Shown: piece by piece, positions 11,901 through 47,476 of the stretch
How the letters are laid out: every line of letters starts with the position of its first letter
How positions within the stretch are numbered: the first letter of the stretch is position 1
From: Taeniopygia guttata
Lineage: Eukaryota > Chordata > Aves > Passeriformes > Estrildidae
Assembly: GCF_048771995.1 (NCBI RefSeq)
Contig: NC_133027.1
Location: forward strand, 60,759,501-60,823,500
Length of the DNA: 64,000 nucleotides
Direction of reading: 5' to 3'
Notes under the pieces: generated by a model
The model's input: only the letters and a program-made list of their open reading frames with translations
The model's database searches: none
Told to the model about the DNA's origin: nothing
Translations under genes and position numbers: made by a program

Positions 11901-14900
11901 CTGTATTATGCTGACCACTTCAAACTCTACAGTGGCTTCTGTGCAAACCACATCAAAGTTCAGAAAGTTCTTGAGAGAGGTAATTTATTGTCTTCATTAT
12001 TGTAATTCACTTGTATGAATTCAAACTGCAGTGAACGACTGTAAAAAATCTTGTCAACTTGCAGAGAATATTGGATAAAATCCAGGAATAAATGTTGGTA
12101 TAAAACAAGGACTAATCAGCTATCTTTCAACAGGAAGATCTAAGATCACAGGTTGTGCTTAAGTATGGTATAGACCTGAAGAATAAGATTCCTTTTGTAA
12201 CCCCCAGACAGTAGCCTGGAGAACTGTAGAAACACCTTCCACAATTTTGTGCTGTCTGCAGGCCCAGACTCCAGAAATTAGCAACAAATGATAGAATAAA
12301 TCAGAAATTACTTCCTCTGTTATTCACTGTAGTGCAGTGGAAAAATTAGAGGAATAATCTCACCTTCATAAAATTGCTCTCTCAGCCCTTTTGAATGTTA
12401 TCTGATACAGGAAATTATTATGAAATGAACAGTATATACTACTCTGTAAATTATCCATTGAAAAGGGTTAGAGTTTTGCCACTTCATGTTTTTCAATTAT
12501 GGTAGCTTCCATGAATTTTTTATGTTCAACTGACCAATTAATTTTTTTTTTAATTTTTTTTTTCTTCTTTATCTAGCCAAAACAGATAGTGCCTTTAAGA
12601 CCTTTCTGGATGCTCGAAATCCCACAAAGCAACATTCTTCTACACTGGAGTCATATCTCATAAAGCCTGTTCAGAGAGTGCTGAAATATCCTCTGCTTTT
12701 AAAAGAGCTGGTGTCTCTGACAGACAATGAGAGTGAGGAGCATTATCATTTGACAGGTAACAACTTTTTTTCTACAGGAATGAATATGAGTTAAGCTTTA
12801 TTTCCTGCCCTTTCTGAACATACAGGTAGGCATTCTGGTAGATAGCACAGAATTTGTCAAAACCTAGAGAGAATTCGCTTCCTCTCCTTAAAAGTAATAA
12901 GTTTGTTTTTGTTGTTGTTCCTTTAGCTAAAAGTTCTACTTGGTATGTCCAAGTCCCTTTGAGAAGTAGGTATGCCCAGGATTTGCCATGGCAAGTAGGA
13001 CTGGGATCTTTATCCTCATGCACAGGAGCATGTCAGGTCATAGTGTTGCCTTTTGCTTTTTTTTAATCCACTTGAGAAACACTGACCAAGGCTCCACCTT
13101 GTGGTTATTATTTAGTTCTTGAAATATGTCAAAATTTAAGAGCAACACAGAAGGAAATATTTGTTGTTCGAGGTCCTTCTGTGACTCTTGCTTGTGTAGA
13201 AGAGATCTTTGTCAAATGTTTGCAGTTCTCCCATGTGGAGAGACTTATCTGACATGCATTGCTTATCTAGGCTCACATGCCTGAGACTTCACCCCAGTAA
13301 ATTCCAGTTCAGGTATGTCAGCATCTGGTGTATGAAAATCAAGAGATGTATTTTATGGATTGACTGTCATTTTCAGAAAATGGATGCAGACAAAATACAC
13401 TATTAGTAAAAACTCATGAGGATCTTACTGACTTCAAAAGGAGCTTCCAATATTGTTCCCTTCCCCAAACAATCTGGGGCTGGGGACTTATTTGCAAGTC
13501 AGGATAGATGACAAACTGCTAAAATTAAGATGATGAAACAACTGTGCCGTTAAGAATTGATGAAACAAAGGAACCCTGTCCAATTCCATTCTGAATTAAT
13601 ACAAAAATCTAATGGAATCTAGTGACATTCTTGTTTGGAAAACATAATTTAAACAAAACCTGGCCACCGGCATTTCACAAGTACAGCCTATGAGGAACTT
13701 ATACAGCCTAACACTGTATTTCTTTGTCCATTCTGGGATAAGATAAATGCAATTTATTTCTCTTAAAAACCATTAGATAACTTATTCTAGGATAAGTGTA
13801 GATTACTCCAGAGGGTCTAGTGGCCCTGTATCTACAAGATGCAAAATTTAACCATGGTACTTTCATGCTGCTAACTTTGGGGGCTTGTCACTGGAATGCT
13901 TATTGCAGCCTTTTCAGTCGCTTAAGATGCCACATGAGCATTTTTCACTTACTCTGACCAGGAAATTTTTCTTCTACTGTTGCTATGAGAAAGTATTGAT
14001 ACAGAGCTAGAATTCAGCTCAGCAAACATTTGGAAGGCAACGTCATTTTACATACCTCAAGGGGAATTCAATTTAAAATTACCATATTTAGAAAATAAAA
14101 ATTAATTACATAGCTGTGTATGAAATTTTTAAACCTTACAGAAGCACTGAAGGCAATGGAAAAAGTAGCAAGTCACATAAATGAGATGCAGAAAATATAT
14201 GAAGATTATGGCACTGTATTTGACCAACTGGTTGCAGAACAAAGTGGAACAGAGAAAGAGGTAAGAGAAGAAACACGTTACATTCACTCTTGAAGCATTA
14301 TCCAGCTTGCTGTAGGGGCTTCCTCTCTTCCTGAGGTAATATGGGCAACTTACTTGTGCTGGGCTTGCTCTCTTCTCTTTTAATATTTTGACTTGTGTTT
14401 TGTATCTGCCTGACAAATTTCTTTCTATCAGCAGGTTATGGTAAAGTTTTCAGACAGCTGCCAGAGCCGCATTCTGGACTGACAGGAATTGCAAGCGGGA
14501 GTAGATATAGTTCTCAGTAGGAAAAAAATCCCTCTTGTCAAAACATTGCAGAGATTATCCATGCCCCAAGGCATTCAGATTTTATGCTATTGAATTCTTA
14601 AGTTCTTAACATATTTTTTCACCCGTATAAATGAAAATGGCAATTTGAGGGATTTCACATTAAGGTCTGTTATTCTCCTTCTCTGCACTTCCAGTGCTGA
14701 GGCATCCATGGGTATTTGTCAGAGCAAAACCCATTAGTTATATAGACTGTGTGCAGTCATCTCCCTGACTGGCCTCAACTTAGCCATTTACATCAAACAG
14801 TTTCTAAGCAGATCAGATCTGTAAAGTTGGATATCAGATATGAGAGATGTCATCTCAGTTGTTTCATTTCCTGCTAGTAAAAGTCAAATTGTCCCTGTTG

Positions 14901-17900
14901 ACTATCTGGTTTCTCATAATTTATGGGGAAATAAAACTTGACAGCCTTTGATATTCTTCAGCATTATGTTGTATCCCACAGAAGAAAGGAGCCTCAGAAT
15001 TTAAGACCTCCATTAATTCTGCCATTGGTAGTGTCATTTCTAATTACTCTATAGAAATTAAAGTTACTTACAGCTAATAAATTAGGTGGTTCATAACTGG
15101 CTATATGGAAGTGTAAGATTATCAGATCAGCCTAGTATACTTCTAAGTTGTTAACAGTAAGAACTTCTGCCCAGCTTCCATAACTTAGGAGCTATAACAT
15201 TGTGTATTTGCAAGCTGTTTTAAAAAAAGGGATTATTCACACTTTTCCTGCTGTAGTGAAGATCTATACACAAATACAGAAAACATAGATCCCCTAAGTT
15301 ATCGATGTGTACTAAAATGCAGCACTGATGTAGATATTTATACTGCTTATTTATGTTACCTACTGTTATAATTTAATACAGGTGACAGAGCTTTCAATGG
15401 GAGAACTTCTGATGCATTCTACAGTTACCTGGCTGAATCCTTTCCCATCGCTGGGCAAAGCAAGGAAAGACCTTGAACTTACAGTGTTTGGTAAGTGTCT
15501 TCTTTAAGCACTCTGCACTTTCAAATCTGAAGATTGCCACATTATATCTTCTCACAGGATAAAAGCTCCAAACTCCCTTCCCTGTAGTCATGTGATATGT
15601 AGGGTGGACTTACATGTGAAAAAATTCATAGTTGTATTTTCCTAACATGAAAAAAGTTTCTATATATTTGCTTGGTGGTACTGTTTGCTCTGTGAGCTAC
15701 CCTTATCTGCTGTCTTGCCTATATTTAAACTATGGAAGATTTTCAAGAGGGAATATTAGAGTCTTTAGAACAATCTGTTAAATGAGGCTTTCAGAGGAGG
15801 CTTGTGTGAAAATCATGTCTTGTGGATTCAGATTAACTTCTGCTCTACAGCTACTGCACTGAAATCCCCACCCAGATTATTTTAACCTGAAACTTGATGT
15901 AGAAATGAGAGCATACAAACAAGAGTCCATTTCTTAAAAAAAAAAAAAAAAGATTATTTTAATATTTCAGTGGATAAACACCTTCAGAAGAACTCCAGGT
16001 TGATGACAGACAGGTATCTTTTTCTCAGGGTGCTCCTTCCCTAGGAAGCATGGTTAGGGGAGGGGATGCTCCAAACAGAAGAACAAACTGTTAAACTGCA
16101 GGAAGAACAGACTGTGTCCTTCACAGCACTCTCCTGCCCTTCACTCCACTTGAAAATGTCCACTGTCTACAGAAAGAAAATTTTTACATCTAACCTACAT
16201 CTTTTGTATTTGTTTATGTGAAAACTTATGGGAGATAGATATGTGGTTACTGGTAGTTTCAGAATAAATGTACAGAATAGCTTCATCCTAAATGTTCAGA
16301 ACAAAATCTGAGGGAAAAATACTGCCATTGCATGGAAGTGCAGGATGAAAAACCCAGCTGTCATCTCAACACAGGGCAAATGCTTTTCAATGATTGTTTA
16401 TCTTATCCTTCACATTCCCCTGACAATAATAATCAGCTTCTCCAGATCGTATTTCCACTGAATATTGTAATATTATGCCTATAATTAACACTTTTCCTTT
16501 TCTTCTTTTCTTCTTTCTCTTTTCAGTTTTTAAGAGGGCTGTAATACTGGTGTATAAGGAGAACTACAAACTGAAAAAGAAAATGGTAAGTCTGGTATCA
16601 GTGGAGATGGTGGATGTTCAGGATATTACTGCAAAGTGAGATGGACCATAACAGTGTTAGAGGGGGAGTGATTGAGGTGAAACAACACTTTCCTTTACTA
16701 GGCTGGAGTTCTGGATATCCTGCTGAAACAAATGCTCAGTATCTGTGTAGCAATAAATATTTTTTTGTTATTTAGTAAGCAGCATCATCTTCTGTGTGAG
16801 CTCCACGTTAATTTAATCAAGTGGAAGATGAAACATTGCTATGAAGAAATAACTAATTCTTCCAGATAGCATTTATGATGGCCTACCTTACCACAGGGCG
16901 CAGGTGAAAGATCTTTGTTTTATGGGCCCTTGATTACCCTGAAAGGAAAAGAAAAGGAGCATTATAAACATAACCTTCTCTGCCCCCACTTATAGACCTG
17001 AAATGTTGAAGTCAGGTAGCAAATTGTATGTTCCAAGTATCAGTGCTGATATACTGCACCATGCTCATTGTAACAGATGGAGGAGCTCTAAAAGTAGCAG
17101 CAGCAGCTAGATAATGAATGTATTCTGTTAATCGACAGTCTGTATGTTCTTTCACAGGAAACTTCTTCCCTGGTAGTACTTATAGGCAAAATATTATATT
17201 TATCAGTTAAAATCAAATGGCTTTTAAAAGTTGAAGCAATTACAAATTCCAAGGTTATGTCTATCACCATTTCAACTACATTTACAAGTTCATTTTAAGG
17301 TAGTGAAGGAAAGTTTAATCAATTTAGTTTTTCTTCAGAGGCACATATTTTAAGAGTAGCACGAAACACCACTATTTCTTCTACTTCTTAGAAATATCCT
17401 TTGTTTTCTTTTTACAGCCTACAAATGTTCGTGCTGCACATAATTATGGTGACTTGGATCCATTTAAATTTCGTTGGTTGATTCCTTTATCTGCTCTTCA
17501 AGTTCGACTGGGGAACACAGCAGGTAACGATCTTGCAGTAAATACTTTAGGACTGAATGCTTTTCCGGAATTCTGTAATACTGCTTCTTCCAATGTCTTT
17601 CTGAGCCTCTGGAAACAAGCAGGTGTAGAGAAAATACCATCTATCCACTGTTGTCTCTGTACTCAGGGGGTACAGGCTTGATATATTTACAGACTTTCTT
17701 CATTTGTTATGTTGACTTCTTCTGTGCATTAAGGGAGATGTAACATGATGTGAAGGAATGACAGAATAGAAATTCCCCATAAAAAGCAGGTGGTTTACTG
17801 TAGTTGGCATTCTGATGACACACTGGTGCTGTGTGTGTGCTGATCCTCAACAGCGGAAAGGTGACTAATTTGTGGTAGTAAAGGGCTGTGGGTTTATTTT

Positions 17901-19051
17901 CAAGCTGATCTTTATAGTCCTATCCACTTCTCTATGTTCTGTAAAGTGTCACAAGGTCTTTAGAGCACACCTATGTGAGGACCTGTTAAGGCTGGAAGAT
18001 AGAGAGAAGCAGAAAGAATGGGGAAAAGCAACTCTCCAAGAGAGAAGTTATCAAAGGCAGTACTAGGCTGCTGCAACAAGAGAGCTTAGGGGACTTTCTC
18101 TTGGGTTCCACCTTGGGTGAGATCTTCTGTAGCTCCATGTGTGGCTGAGTTAACATTGCCTTCTGGAGAGTGGAGGAGCTCTACCCTGGTCTTTCTAATG
18201 CCAAAGGTTTTGTGGAGTGTATGCAAAAGTAACGTTTCCTTCCATGCACAGGAACAGAGAACAGCTGTATCTGGGAACTGATTCACACAAAGTCAGAACT
18301 AGAAGGCAGGCCAGAAACAATTTTTCAGTTGTGCAGCAGGTAAGCTTTACGTGGAGGTTGTAGTCCTCAAATCACATTAATGGAATTAAAAAAAAACCAA
18401 AAATATTTTCCCTCATGTGACCTTCACATCAGCAGTATCAAAGTGGCAATCTTTATTTGAAGCTAGGCACTATGCAAGTCTTTAACTGCATAAACTATAA
18501 CAAATTCAAATGGGTGAATTAGGTGTAGTGATCCAATGTCAGAAATCTGCACAAGGTGTCAGAAAACACAAGGTGTGTGAAATGTCTAACACTGTTAAGA
18601 TGTCCCTGCCCATGGCACAGGGGTTGAAACTTGATAACCTTTATGTCCCTTCCAACCCAGAACATTCTATGATCTTATGATAGCTGTAAACCCACTACTA
18701 GAGCAAGCTTTTGAAAAAAAAACCACTGCACTAAAGCCCATCAGCAGAAAGTCTTAATTCAGCAAGGAAATTAAGTTCTGTGTTTTCTCTAAACTTGCAG
18801 TGATTCTGAGAACAAGACTAACATTGTGAAGGTCATCCGTTCTATTCTGCGGGAGAATTTCAGACGTCACATAAAATGTGAGCTACCACTGGAGAAAAAA
18901 TGTAAAGATCGCCTCATCCCACTTAAGAATCGTGTACCTGCAACAGCCAAACTGGGTAAGAAACACCTTCTCAAGTGAAAACTAAAGTGTCCATATTCTG
19001 GTACTGGTAGGGCATTCACAATTATTACCATGACCATAGAGTGTCCCACAA

Positions 19052-19088
<37 letters not shown>

Positions 19089-20495
19089 ACTGGAGCAGGA
19101 GTACTTTCTCTACCACTCAGTGTGTGACAAGGGCTAGAGGAAATAAGCAGACTTCCCCACACTGCAATGTGTCATTATCTCTCTTCAGAGAAGACTTAAT
19201 AAGGCCCAAATTAATTTTGCTGGGAAGGAACAGACAGCCTTCGACATACAGTATTAGCATTTTTTTCTTCTGGGCTCCCTTTAGTAACTCAGCCCTAATA
19301 ACATTTGTAGCTAGAACAACAGGGAAAAGGCAGGGGGGTCTTGCTCCTTTCAATGCACTAAATCTGCATCCCAGATGATACTGTAATTAAGTACAGGCTT
19401 CAGACTTTTTAGTTAAATGAGTAGTAACTCATTTAACTAAAAGTATTTCAAAGTATTTCATTTAACTAAGAGTATTTCAAGTTCTCTATCAGATCAATCC
19501 TCTGTAAAATCCCCTTAATGTCAGAAGCCCTGGAACAGTTCAGCTGCTGCCTACATATGGGCCCTTCAGTGCTTGAGGTGCATAAGTCAGTCTTTCTTTC
19601 TGAAGAAGTGTCTAATTTATGACTACACTTTTTTGAGGATTTGATACATATTACACACGAAGGAAAGCACAGAGCCCTAGGATAGGTGTAATGGAAACTG
19701 TGCCATGGGGAGCACACTGTCAGTATCAGGGTGCTGACACATTTGACTTAGAATGACTATGTCCATCCTAATCATAAGTGGGATACTAAGATAAAAGGAG
19801 TAACCAATTTTTTTTGCTGAAAAAATAAACCTGCATTTTTACTCTGCACAGCTTCCACGAGATCCTTGAAGGTACTGAAGAAGTCGTCCAGTAGCGAATG
19901 GAATGGTGACCAGGGGAAAGGCACCTTCCAGGACTCTGATGAGTGCAGCCTAAGCAGCAGCACTCAGAGTAGCAGCTGCCACACTTCTGAGAGCATCCAG
20001 GAGACCAAAAATTCATCTCCCGATAAACATGCAGAGAGCACTGCATCTGACTTTTCTAATGTTCTTGTCAAAGAATCCGATATTCTCAGTGATGATGACG
20101 ATGACGAGGACTATCAGAACCTAAAGAAAGGCAGCCCTACAAAAGACATTGAAATACAGTTCCAGCGGCTGAAGATTTCAGAGGAACCCAGTGCTGACTC
20201 TGAACAGGATCAGGCTGCTGAAAATGAGGAAGAAGATGGCTTTCAGATAGCAGAGCATCCAAAGCTCGTGCGGGGCCATTTCTGCCCAGTGAAGAGAAAA
20301 CTAAACAGCACAAAGCGTAGCAGAGGAACTCTAATGGCAATGCAAGAACGTCACCAATCCCTTGACAGTCACTCTGATGCTGCGAACCTGGATCTGAACT
20401 CTATTTTAGAGAGAGAATTTAGTGTCCAGAGTTTAACATCTGTAGTTAATGAGGACTGTTTTTATGAAGCTGTGGAGAGGCATGGAAAATCCTAG
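8721..20495 (+). CDS. TIAM2: TIAM2, C-terminal half (DH-PH Rac GEF), 12 spliced exons
   Basis: The twelve exons join to 1,944 nt, giving 647 residues plus a stop, with every junction in phase and flanked by AG/GT. The product is the catalytic half of a Rac guanine nucleotide exchange factor that loads GTP on Rac1 at the plasma membrane during neurite growth and cell migration. The DH domain runs from [14 protein letters not shown] in the first exon through [19 protein letters not shown] in the fifth to about the sixth. The PH domain follows from [15 protein letters not shown] to ILRENFRRH. The tail has an acidic run ([10 protein letters not shown]) and ends at HGKS. Family knowledge separates TIAM2 from TIAM1: the PH linker and tail fit TIAM2, whereas TIAM1 has a different C-terminus. 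The TFB1M and CLDN20 neighbours agree. The upstream PH-CC-Ex, RBD and PDZ parts of the long form were not found and should lie left of the window. Confidence 0.97.
8901..10321 (+). other. TIAM2 intron
   Basis: Nothing recognised beyond the splice sites. Overlapping frames of about 100-120 codons on the - strand look random. Confidence 0.8.
10322..10390 (+). CDS. TIAM2: TIAM2 exon: DH domain
   Basis: The acceptor is TTTTTTGCAG and the donor GAG|GTGAGG. The exon is 69 nt, phase 0 to 0. Its 23 codons read [19 protein letters not shown] then TQDE, the end of the first DH helix and the following turn. Confidence 0.95.
10625..10750 (+). CDS. TIAM2: TIAM2 exon: DH domain
   Basis: The acceptor is TTCCACAG and the donor CGG|GTAAAT. 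The exon is 126 nt, phase 0 to 0. The 42 codons include [20 protein letters not shown] and end at TPSQFR, typical of TIAM-family DH domains. Confidence 0.95.
10751..11870 (+). other. TIAM2 intron
   Basis: Nothing recognised. A 121-codon + frame at 11023-11388 looks random. Confidence 0.8.
11871..11979 (+). CDS. TIAM2: TIAM2 exon: DH domain
   Basis: The acceptor is TTGATTTCAG and the donor GAG|GTAATT. The exon is 109 nt and ends in phase 1. It encodes [20 protein letters not shown] followed by [16 protein letters not shown]. Confidence 0.95.
11980..12576 (+). other. TIAM2 intron
   Basis: Nothing recognised except the T-rich tract before the acceptor. Confidence 0.85.
12577..12756 (+). CDS. 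TIAM2: TIAM2 exon: DH domain CR3 helix
   Basis: A long T-rich tract precedes the acceptor ATCTAG, and the donor is ACAG|GTAACA. The exon is 180 nt. It holds the most conserved DH segment, [20 protein letters not shown], which contacts the Rac switch regions in known Dbl-family structures. Confidence 0.96.
12757..14141 (+). other. TIAM2 intron
   Basis: AT-rich, nothing recognised. Confidence 0.8.
14142..14260 (+). CDS. TIAM2: TIAM2 exon: end of DH domain
   Basis: The acceptor is CCTTACAG and the donor GAG|GTAAGA. The exon is 119 nt and ends in phase 0. It reads [20 protein letters not shown] and runs to AEQSGTEKE, the last long DH helix linking to the PH domain. Confidence 0.95.
14261..15381 (+). 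other. TIAM2 intron
   Basis: AT-rich, nothing recognised. Confidence 0.8.
15382..15490 (+). CDS. TIAM2: TIAM2 exon: start of PH domain
   Basis: The acceptor is TTAATACAG and the donor TTG|GTAAGT. The exon is 109 nt and ends in phase 1. It reads [20 protein letters not shown] through KDLELTV, the first PH strands. Confidence 0.95.
15491..16526 (+). other. TIAM2 intron
   Basis: Contains a 15-base A run near 15936 and a pyrimidine-rich end. Nothing else recognised. Confidence 0.8.
16527..16585 (+). CDS. TIAM2: TIAM2 exon: PH domain (59 nt)
   Basis: A pyrimidine-rich tract precedes TTTTCAG, and the donor is ATG|GTAAGT. This is the smallest exon, encoding [19 protein letters not shown], a central PH strand pair with a lysine-rich turn. 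Confidence 0.94.
16586..17417 (+). other. TIAM2 intron
   Basis: AT-rich, nothing recognised. Confidence 0.8.
17418..17523 (+). CDS. TIAM2: TIAM2 exon: PH domain
   Basis: The acceptor is TTTTACAG and the donor GCAG|GTAACG. The exon is 106 nt. The segment [20 protein letters not shown] is distinctive of TIAM2, since TIAM1 differs here. Confidence 0.95.
17524..18251 (+). other. TIAM2 intron
   Basis: Nothing recognised. The frame read from the preceding exon runs on to 17681 only by chance. Confidence 0.8.
18252..18339 (+). CDS. TIAM2: TIAM2 exon: PH domain
   Basis: The acceptor is CATGCACAG and the donor GCAG|GTAAGC. The exon is 88 nt. It encodes [19 protein letters not shown] and the start of QLCSS. 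Confidence 0.94.
18340..18800 (+). other. TIAM2 intron with CR1 fragment
   Basis: Contains the CR1 3' end at 18601-18680. Confidence 0.8.
18601..18680 (+). mobile_element. CR1 LINE fragment, 3' end
   Basis: About 80 bases match the familiar CR1 3' end: GTCCCTGCCCATGGCA, then a degraded GGTTGAAACTTGATAACC, then CCCTTCCAACCCAGAACATT, ending in short CTATGAT-type repeats. It lies in a TIAM2 intron in the sense direction. Confidence 0.85.
18801..18955 (+). CDS. TIAM2: TIAM2 exon: PH C-terminal helix
   Basis: The acceptor is AAACTTGCAG and the donor CTGG|GTAAGA. The exon is 155 nt. It encodes [19 protein letters not shown], the closing PH helix, then a basic linker. Confidence 0.95.
19056..19087 (+). 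repeat. Poly-T run, 32 bases
   Basis: Uninterrupted T run in the last TIAM2 intron. It may be the tail of a reversed element, but no element body is recognisable next to it. Confidence 0.95.
19407..19442. repeat. Perfect 16-bp inverted repeat, 4-base loop
   Basis: TTTTAGTTAAATGAGT (19407-19422), loop AGTA, and its exact reverse complement (19427-19442). Partial direct copies of the right arm and of AGTATTTCA follow up to 19480. It lies in the last TIAM2 intron. Confidence 0.9.
19852..20495 (+). CDS. TIAM2: TIAM2 terminal coding exon (C-terminal tail)
   Basis: The acceptor is CTCTGCACAG. The exon runs to TAG at 20493-20495. The tail is rich in Ser, Asp and Glu ([29 protein letters not shown]). 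It then has conserved blocks [28 protein letters not shown] and [17 protein letters not shown], which are close to the mammalian TIAM2 tail. Confidence 0.97.
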
Positions 20496-21170
20496 CTCAA
20501 TATTAAAACATTCATTTGAAGTCCACATAAAATTCAACAAACATTTTGCTTTAAAACTAGTAAATTCATGGAAGCTGCAGGAAAACTACTCTCTGATTTT
20601 GTGCACTAATACATTTCTGCTCAAAAACAGCTGTAAAGGATTCTTAAGTTATTTTAATTTATTGTGGATCAAAAATAGATTAAGTTGGCCCAGGTTTGTA
20701 AATTAGTTCATCCCTTTCAAACATTTATTAAGACAATGTAGTGTTCTTGGGGATGGCCTCGTTAATATTTTAAGTAATGTGGAAAAGGTGCTAGTGAGTG
20801 GCAGAGGGGTTTACAATGGAAAGTAGCATTGCAAACTGAATTTTTCAATACCTTGGGCATTTTATTTCTTTGGTTTTCATGTTTGCTTTATTTAAAGCAC
20901 AATTAAGTTATTTTAATGTGTTTTAGTGCACAACAGTGCAGAAGTTTCATTTTTGTACGTTTCAATGCTGTTTATACTTTATACATATGTGTAAATACAG
21001 AAACAAAGCTTGGCCTGTAATCTTTTATTTGACTGTATTTTTTATTTTCTCTATGAGCCTGTACAGTAAAAGACAAATAAGTATTGTACTTAGCCATGTT
21101 TTCTACTTTTTATTGTGCTGCTTTTCTGTAACTGGAGCTTTAAGTCTCAAATTCTTTGCTTCTGCATAAA
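20496..21170 (+). other. TIAM2: TIAM2 3' untranslated region (end uncertain)
   Basis: This is AT-rich sequence with no further frame. No AATAAA hexamer occurs on the + strand here. Weak variants are AGTAAA at 21065-21070 and CATAAA at 21165-21170, so the cleavage site cannot be fixed. The region probably overlaps the 3' end of TFB1M on the other strand. Confidence 0.5.
21024..21114 (-). terminator. TFB1M: Candidate TFB1M polyadenylation signals
   Basis: On the - strand, AATAAA hexamers lie at 21109-21114, 21041-21046 and 21024-21029, about 570-660 bases past the TFB1M stop. I see none nearer. If used, the TFB1M 3' UTR would overlap the TIAM2 3' UTR tail to tail. Confidence 0.4.
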
Positions 21171-21682
21171 TGAGAAGAGTATTAGCAGACCTTGAGGCAA
21201 TTGGTGCACTTTATCCTCCTGTAAGCCAGTCACTTGAGTGTATTTATAAGAATCTTGGCTTCTGTTTTTTAAATTATTCTGCACAGTAGGATGTTCCAGG
21301 ATAAAAAAAGCACAAAAACCCAACACTATCTTATGTGCTGATATCTGAAAAGTATTTTTCTTCAATTTCAGTAAAGCACTTTCATTCACACAGAATTAAA
21401 TTATATCAGAAGTATTGCAACTTAATTACTGTCTCACAATGCACCTTGTTTCTCAGTATGTGTTCTAGCCATTTCCCTGAGGTAAAAAAAAATCCCTGGA
21501 TTGTCCCTTCCCTTTTGTCTGCAGCTGAATGGAATAGAGAGATGCCTTCTCTCTCTACCACTTCCTCAAAAGTAAGTCTTTCATATCTGCACAGATGTAG
21601 GACCATCTAAACCTTCTTTTACTGAGTCAACACCTGCAGATCAAGGAGTTAAAACTAGTTTAAAAAAATGAGAATTGTGCTG
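21171..21682. other. Between the TIAM2 and TFB1M stops
   Basis: Probably the first part of the TFB1M 3' UTR, read leftwards, and possibly the far end of the TIAM2 3' UTR. ATTAAA near 21394 on the + strand is another possible TIAM2 signal. Confidence 0.5.
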
Positions 21683-46643
<24,961 letters not shown>

Positions 46644-47007
46644 CTAGAGAGACACCGAAAAGATTACTCTATTACAGACAACGAATTAAAATTACATTAC
46701 AAACACTACTAAGCTTACAAATTAAGGTGTGATTTACAAATCATTAGGAGGACTAAACTCCAAACATCACTGCTTTGACTTTTGGATGTAGAGTTTATGC
46801 CAGGCACGAATTCGGGGTACTGGGGCAAGTCCAATTTGCAGATCTGCCAAAGGCTCAGGTAAAACCAAGCCCTCCCGCAATTACTCGATGTCTTTCATTG
46901 CTTTAGAGAAGAGCCAGTAAGTGGAACGACTTCACGGCAGCATGTACAGACAGAACGTGTTTAATTCACACGAAACGCCAGCACAGCCCCGGGCGGCGCG
47001 GCCCGAC

Positions 47008-47019
47008 TGCGCAGGCGCA
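47008..47019. promoter_or_regulatory. Weaker NRF-1-like site (TGCGCAGGCGCA)
   Basis: This half-consensus motif has one central mismatch (G for T) and lies in the part of the island nearest the TFB1M ATG exon. Confidence 0.35.
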
Positions 47020-47232
47020 GACGCCGTCAGCGCGGCTGGGGAGGCCCAGCGCAGGGGCGGGACAGCGCGTGGTGCCGCCGCACGCACCGGGCTGGGCTGG
47101 GCCGGACCGGGAGGGCCCCGCCGCCGCCGCCGCAGGCGCTTTCTCCCTCCCCGGCTCTCCCAGCGGCAAGGGACGCTTGGAACGGTGTCCCGCCGGCGCC
47201 GCGGCTCCTCACAGGGCGCAGCGGGCGCCAAC

Positions 47233-47239
47233 CCGGAAG
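47233..47239. promoter_or_regulatory. ETS/GABP (NRF-2)-like site CCGGAAG
   Basis: A CCGGAAG core within the island, 18 bases from an NRF-1-like site. NRF-2/GABP acts with NRF-1 on the human TFB1M promoter. Confidence 0.5.
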
Positions 47240-47256
47240 AGAAAGGGGCGCAGCGC

Positions 47257-47268
47257 TGCGCATGCGGC
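47257..47268. promoter_or_regulatory. NRF-1-like site (TGCGCATGCGGC)
   Basis: A near-consensus NRF-1 core, TGCGCATGCG, 46 bases from the stronger copy. It would lie in intron 1 if the predicted first exon is right. Confidence 0.5.
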
Positions 47269-47284
47269 TGTCCCAGCGCCTTAC

Positions 47285-47345
47285 CTGGCTGCGCGCGGGG
47301 GAGACGGGCCGCGCTGCGCATGCGCGCTGGGAGCCGGGGGCCGGG
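47285..47345 (-). other. TFB1M: Predicted non-coding first exon of TFB1M (5' end uncertain)
   Basis: On the - strand CAG|GTAAGG at 47284/47285 is a full consensus donor. It pairs with the acceptor at 46644 to make a 641-base first intron. The transcription start is not visible, so the upper boundary is a guess set by the end of the GC-rich block. Confidence 0.5.
47315..47326. promoter_or_regulatory. NRF-1-like site (TGCGCATGCGCG)
   Basis: This 12-mer fits the palindromic NRF-1 consensus YGCGCAYGCGCR except for the last base. It lies just above the predicted first exon donor of TFB1M. NRF-1 control of TFB1M is reported in human. Confidence 0.65.
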
Positions 47346-47350
47346 CTGGG

Positions 47351-47437
47351 CGCTGTGGGCGAGTAGGAAATGAGCAGTGTATAAGTGGTTTTAATAATAG
47401 TGTTGGTGTGCGTAATTACGTTATGTAAGTGCGTGTG

Positions 47438-47476
<39 letters not shown>

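Larger units (their letters stand above)
18956..19851 (+). other. Last TIAM2 intron
   Basis: Contains the 32-base T run and the 16-bp perfect inverted repeat. Confidence 0.8.
46960..47350. promoter_or_regulatory. CpG island, promoter of TFB1M
   Basis: A dense GC and CpG block of about 390 bases sits in otherwise AT-rich DNA, immediately upstream of the TFB1M coding start. No TATA box is visible. It contains three NRF-1-like motifs and one ETS/GABP-like motif. Long frames on both strands here (150 and 129 codons) are GC artefacts. Confidence 0.85.

Noticed and set aside
46921..47373. 150-codon + frame and 129-codon - frame in the CpG island
   Set aside because: Low-complexity Arg/Ala/Gly/Pro translations from GC-rich promoter DNA. 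No known domain, and both strands are open at once.
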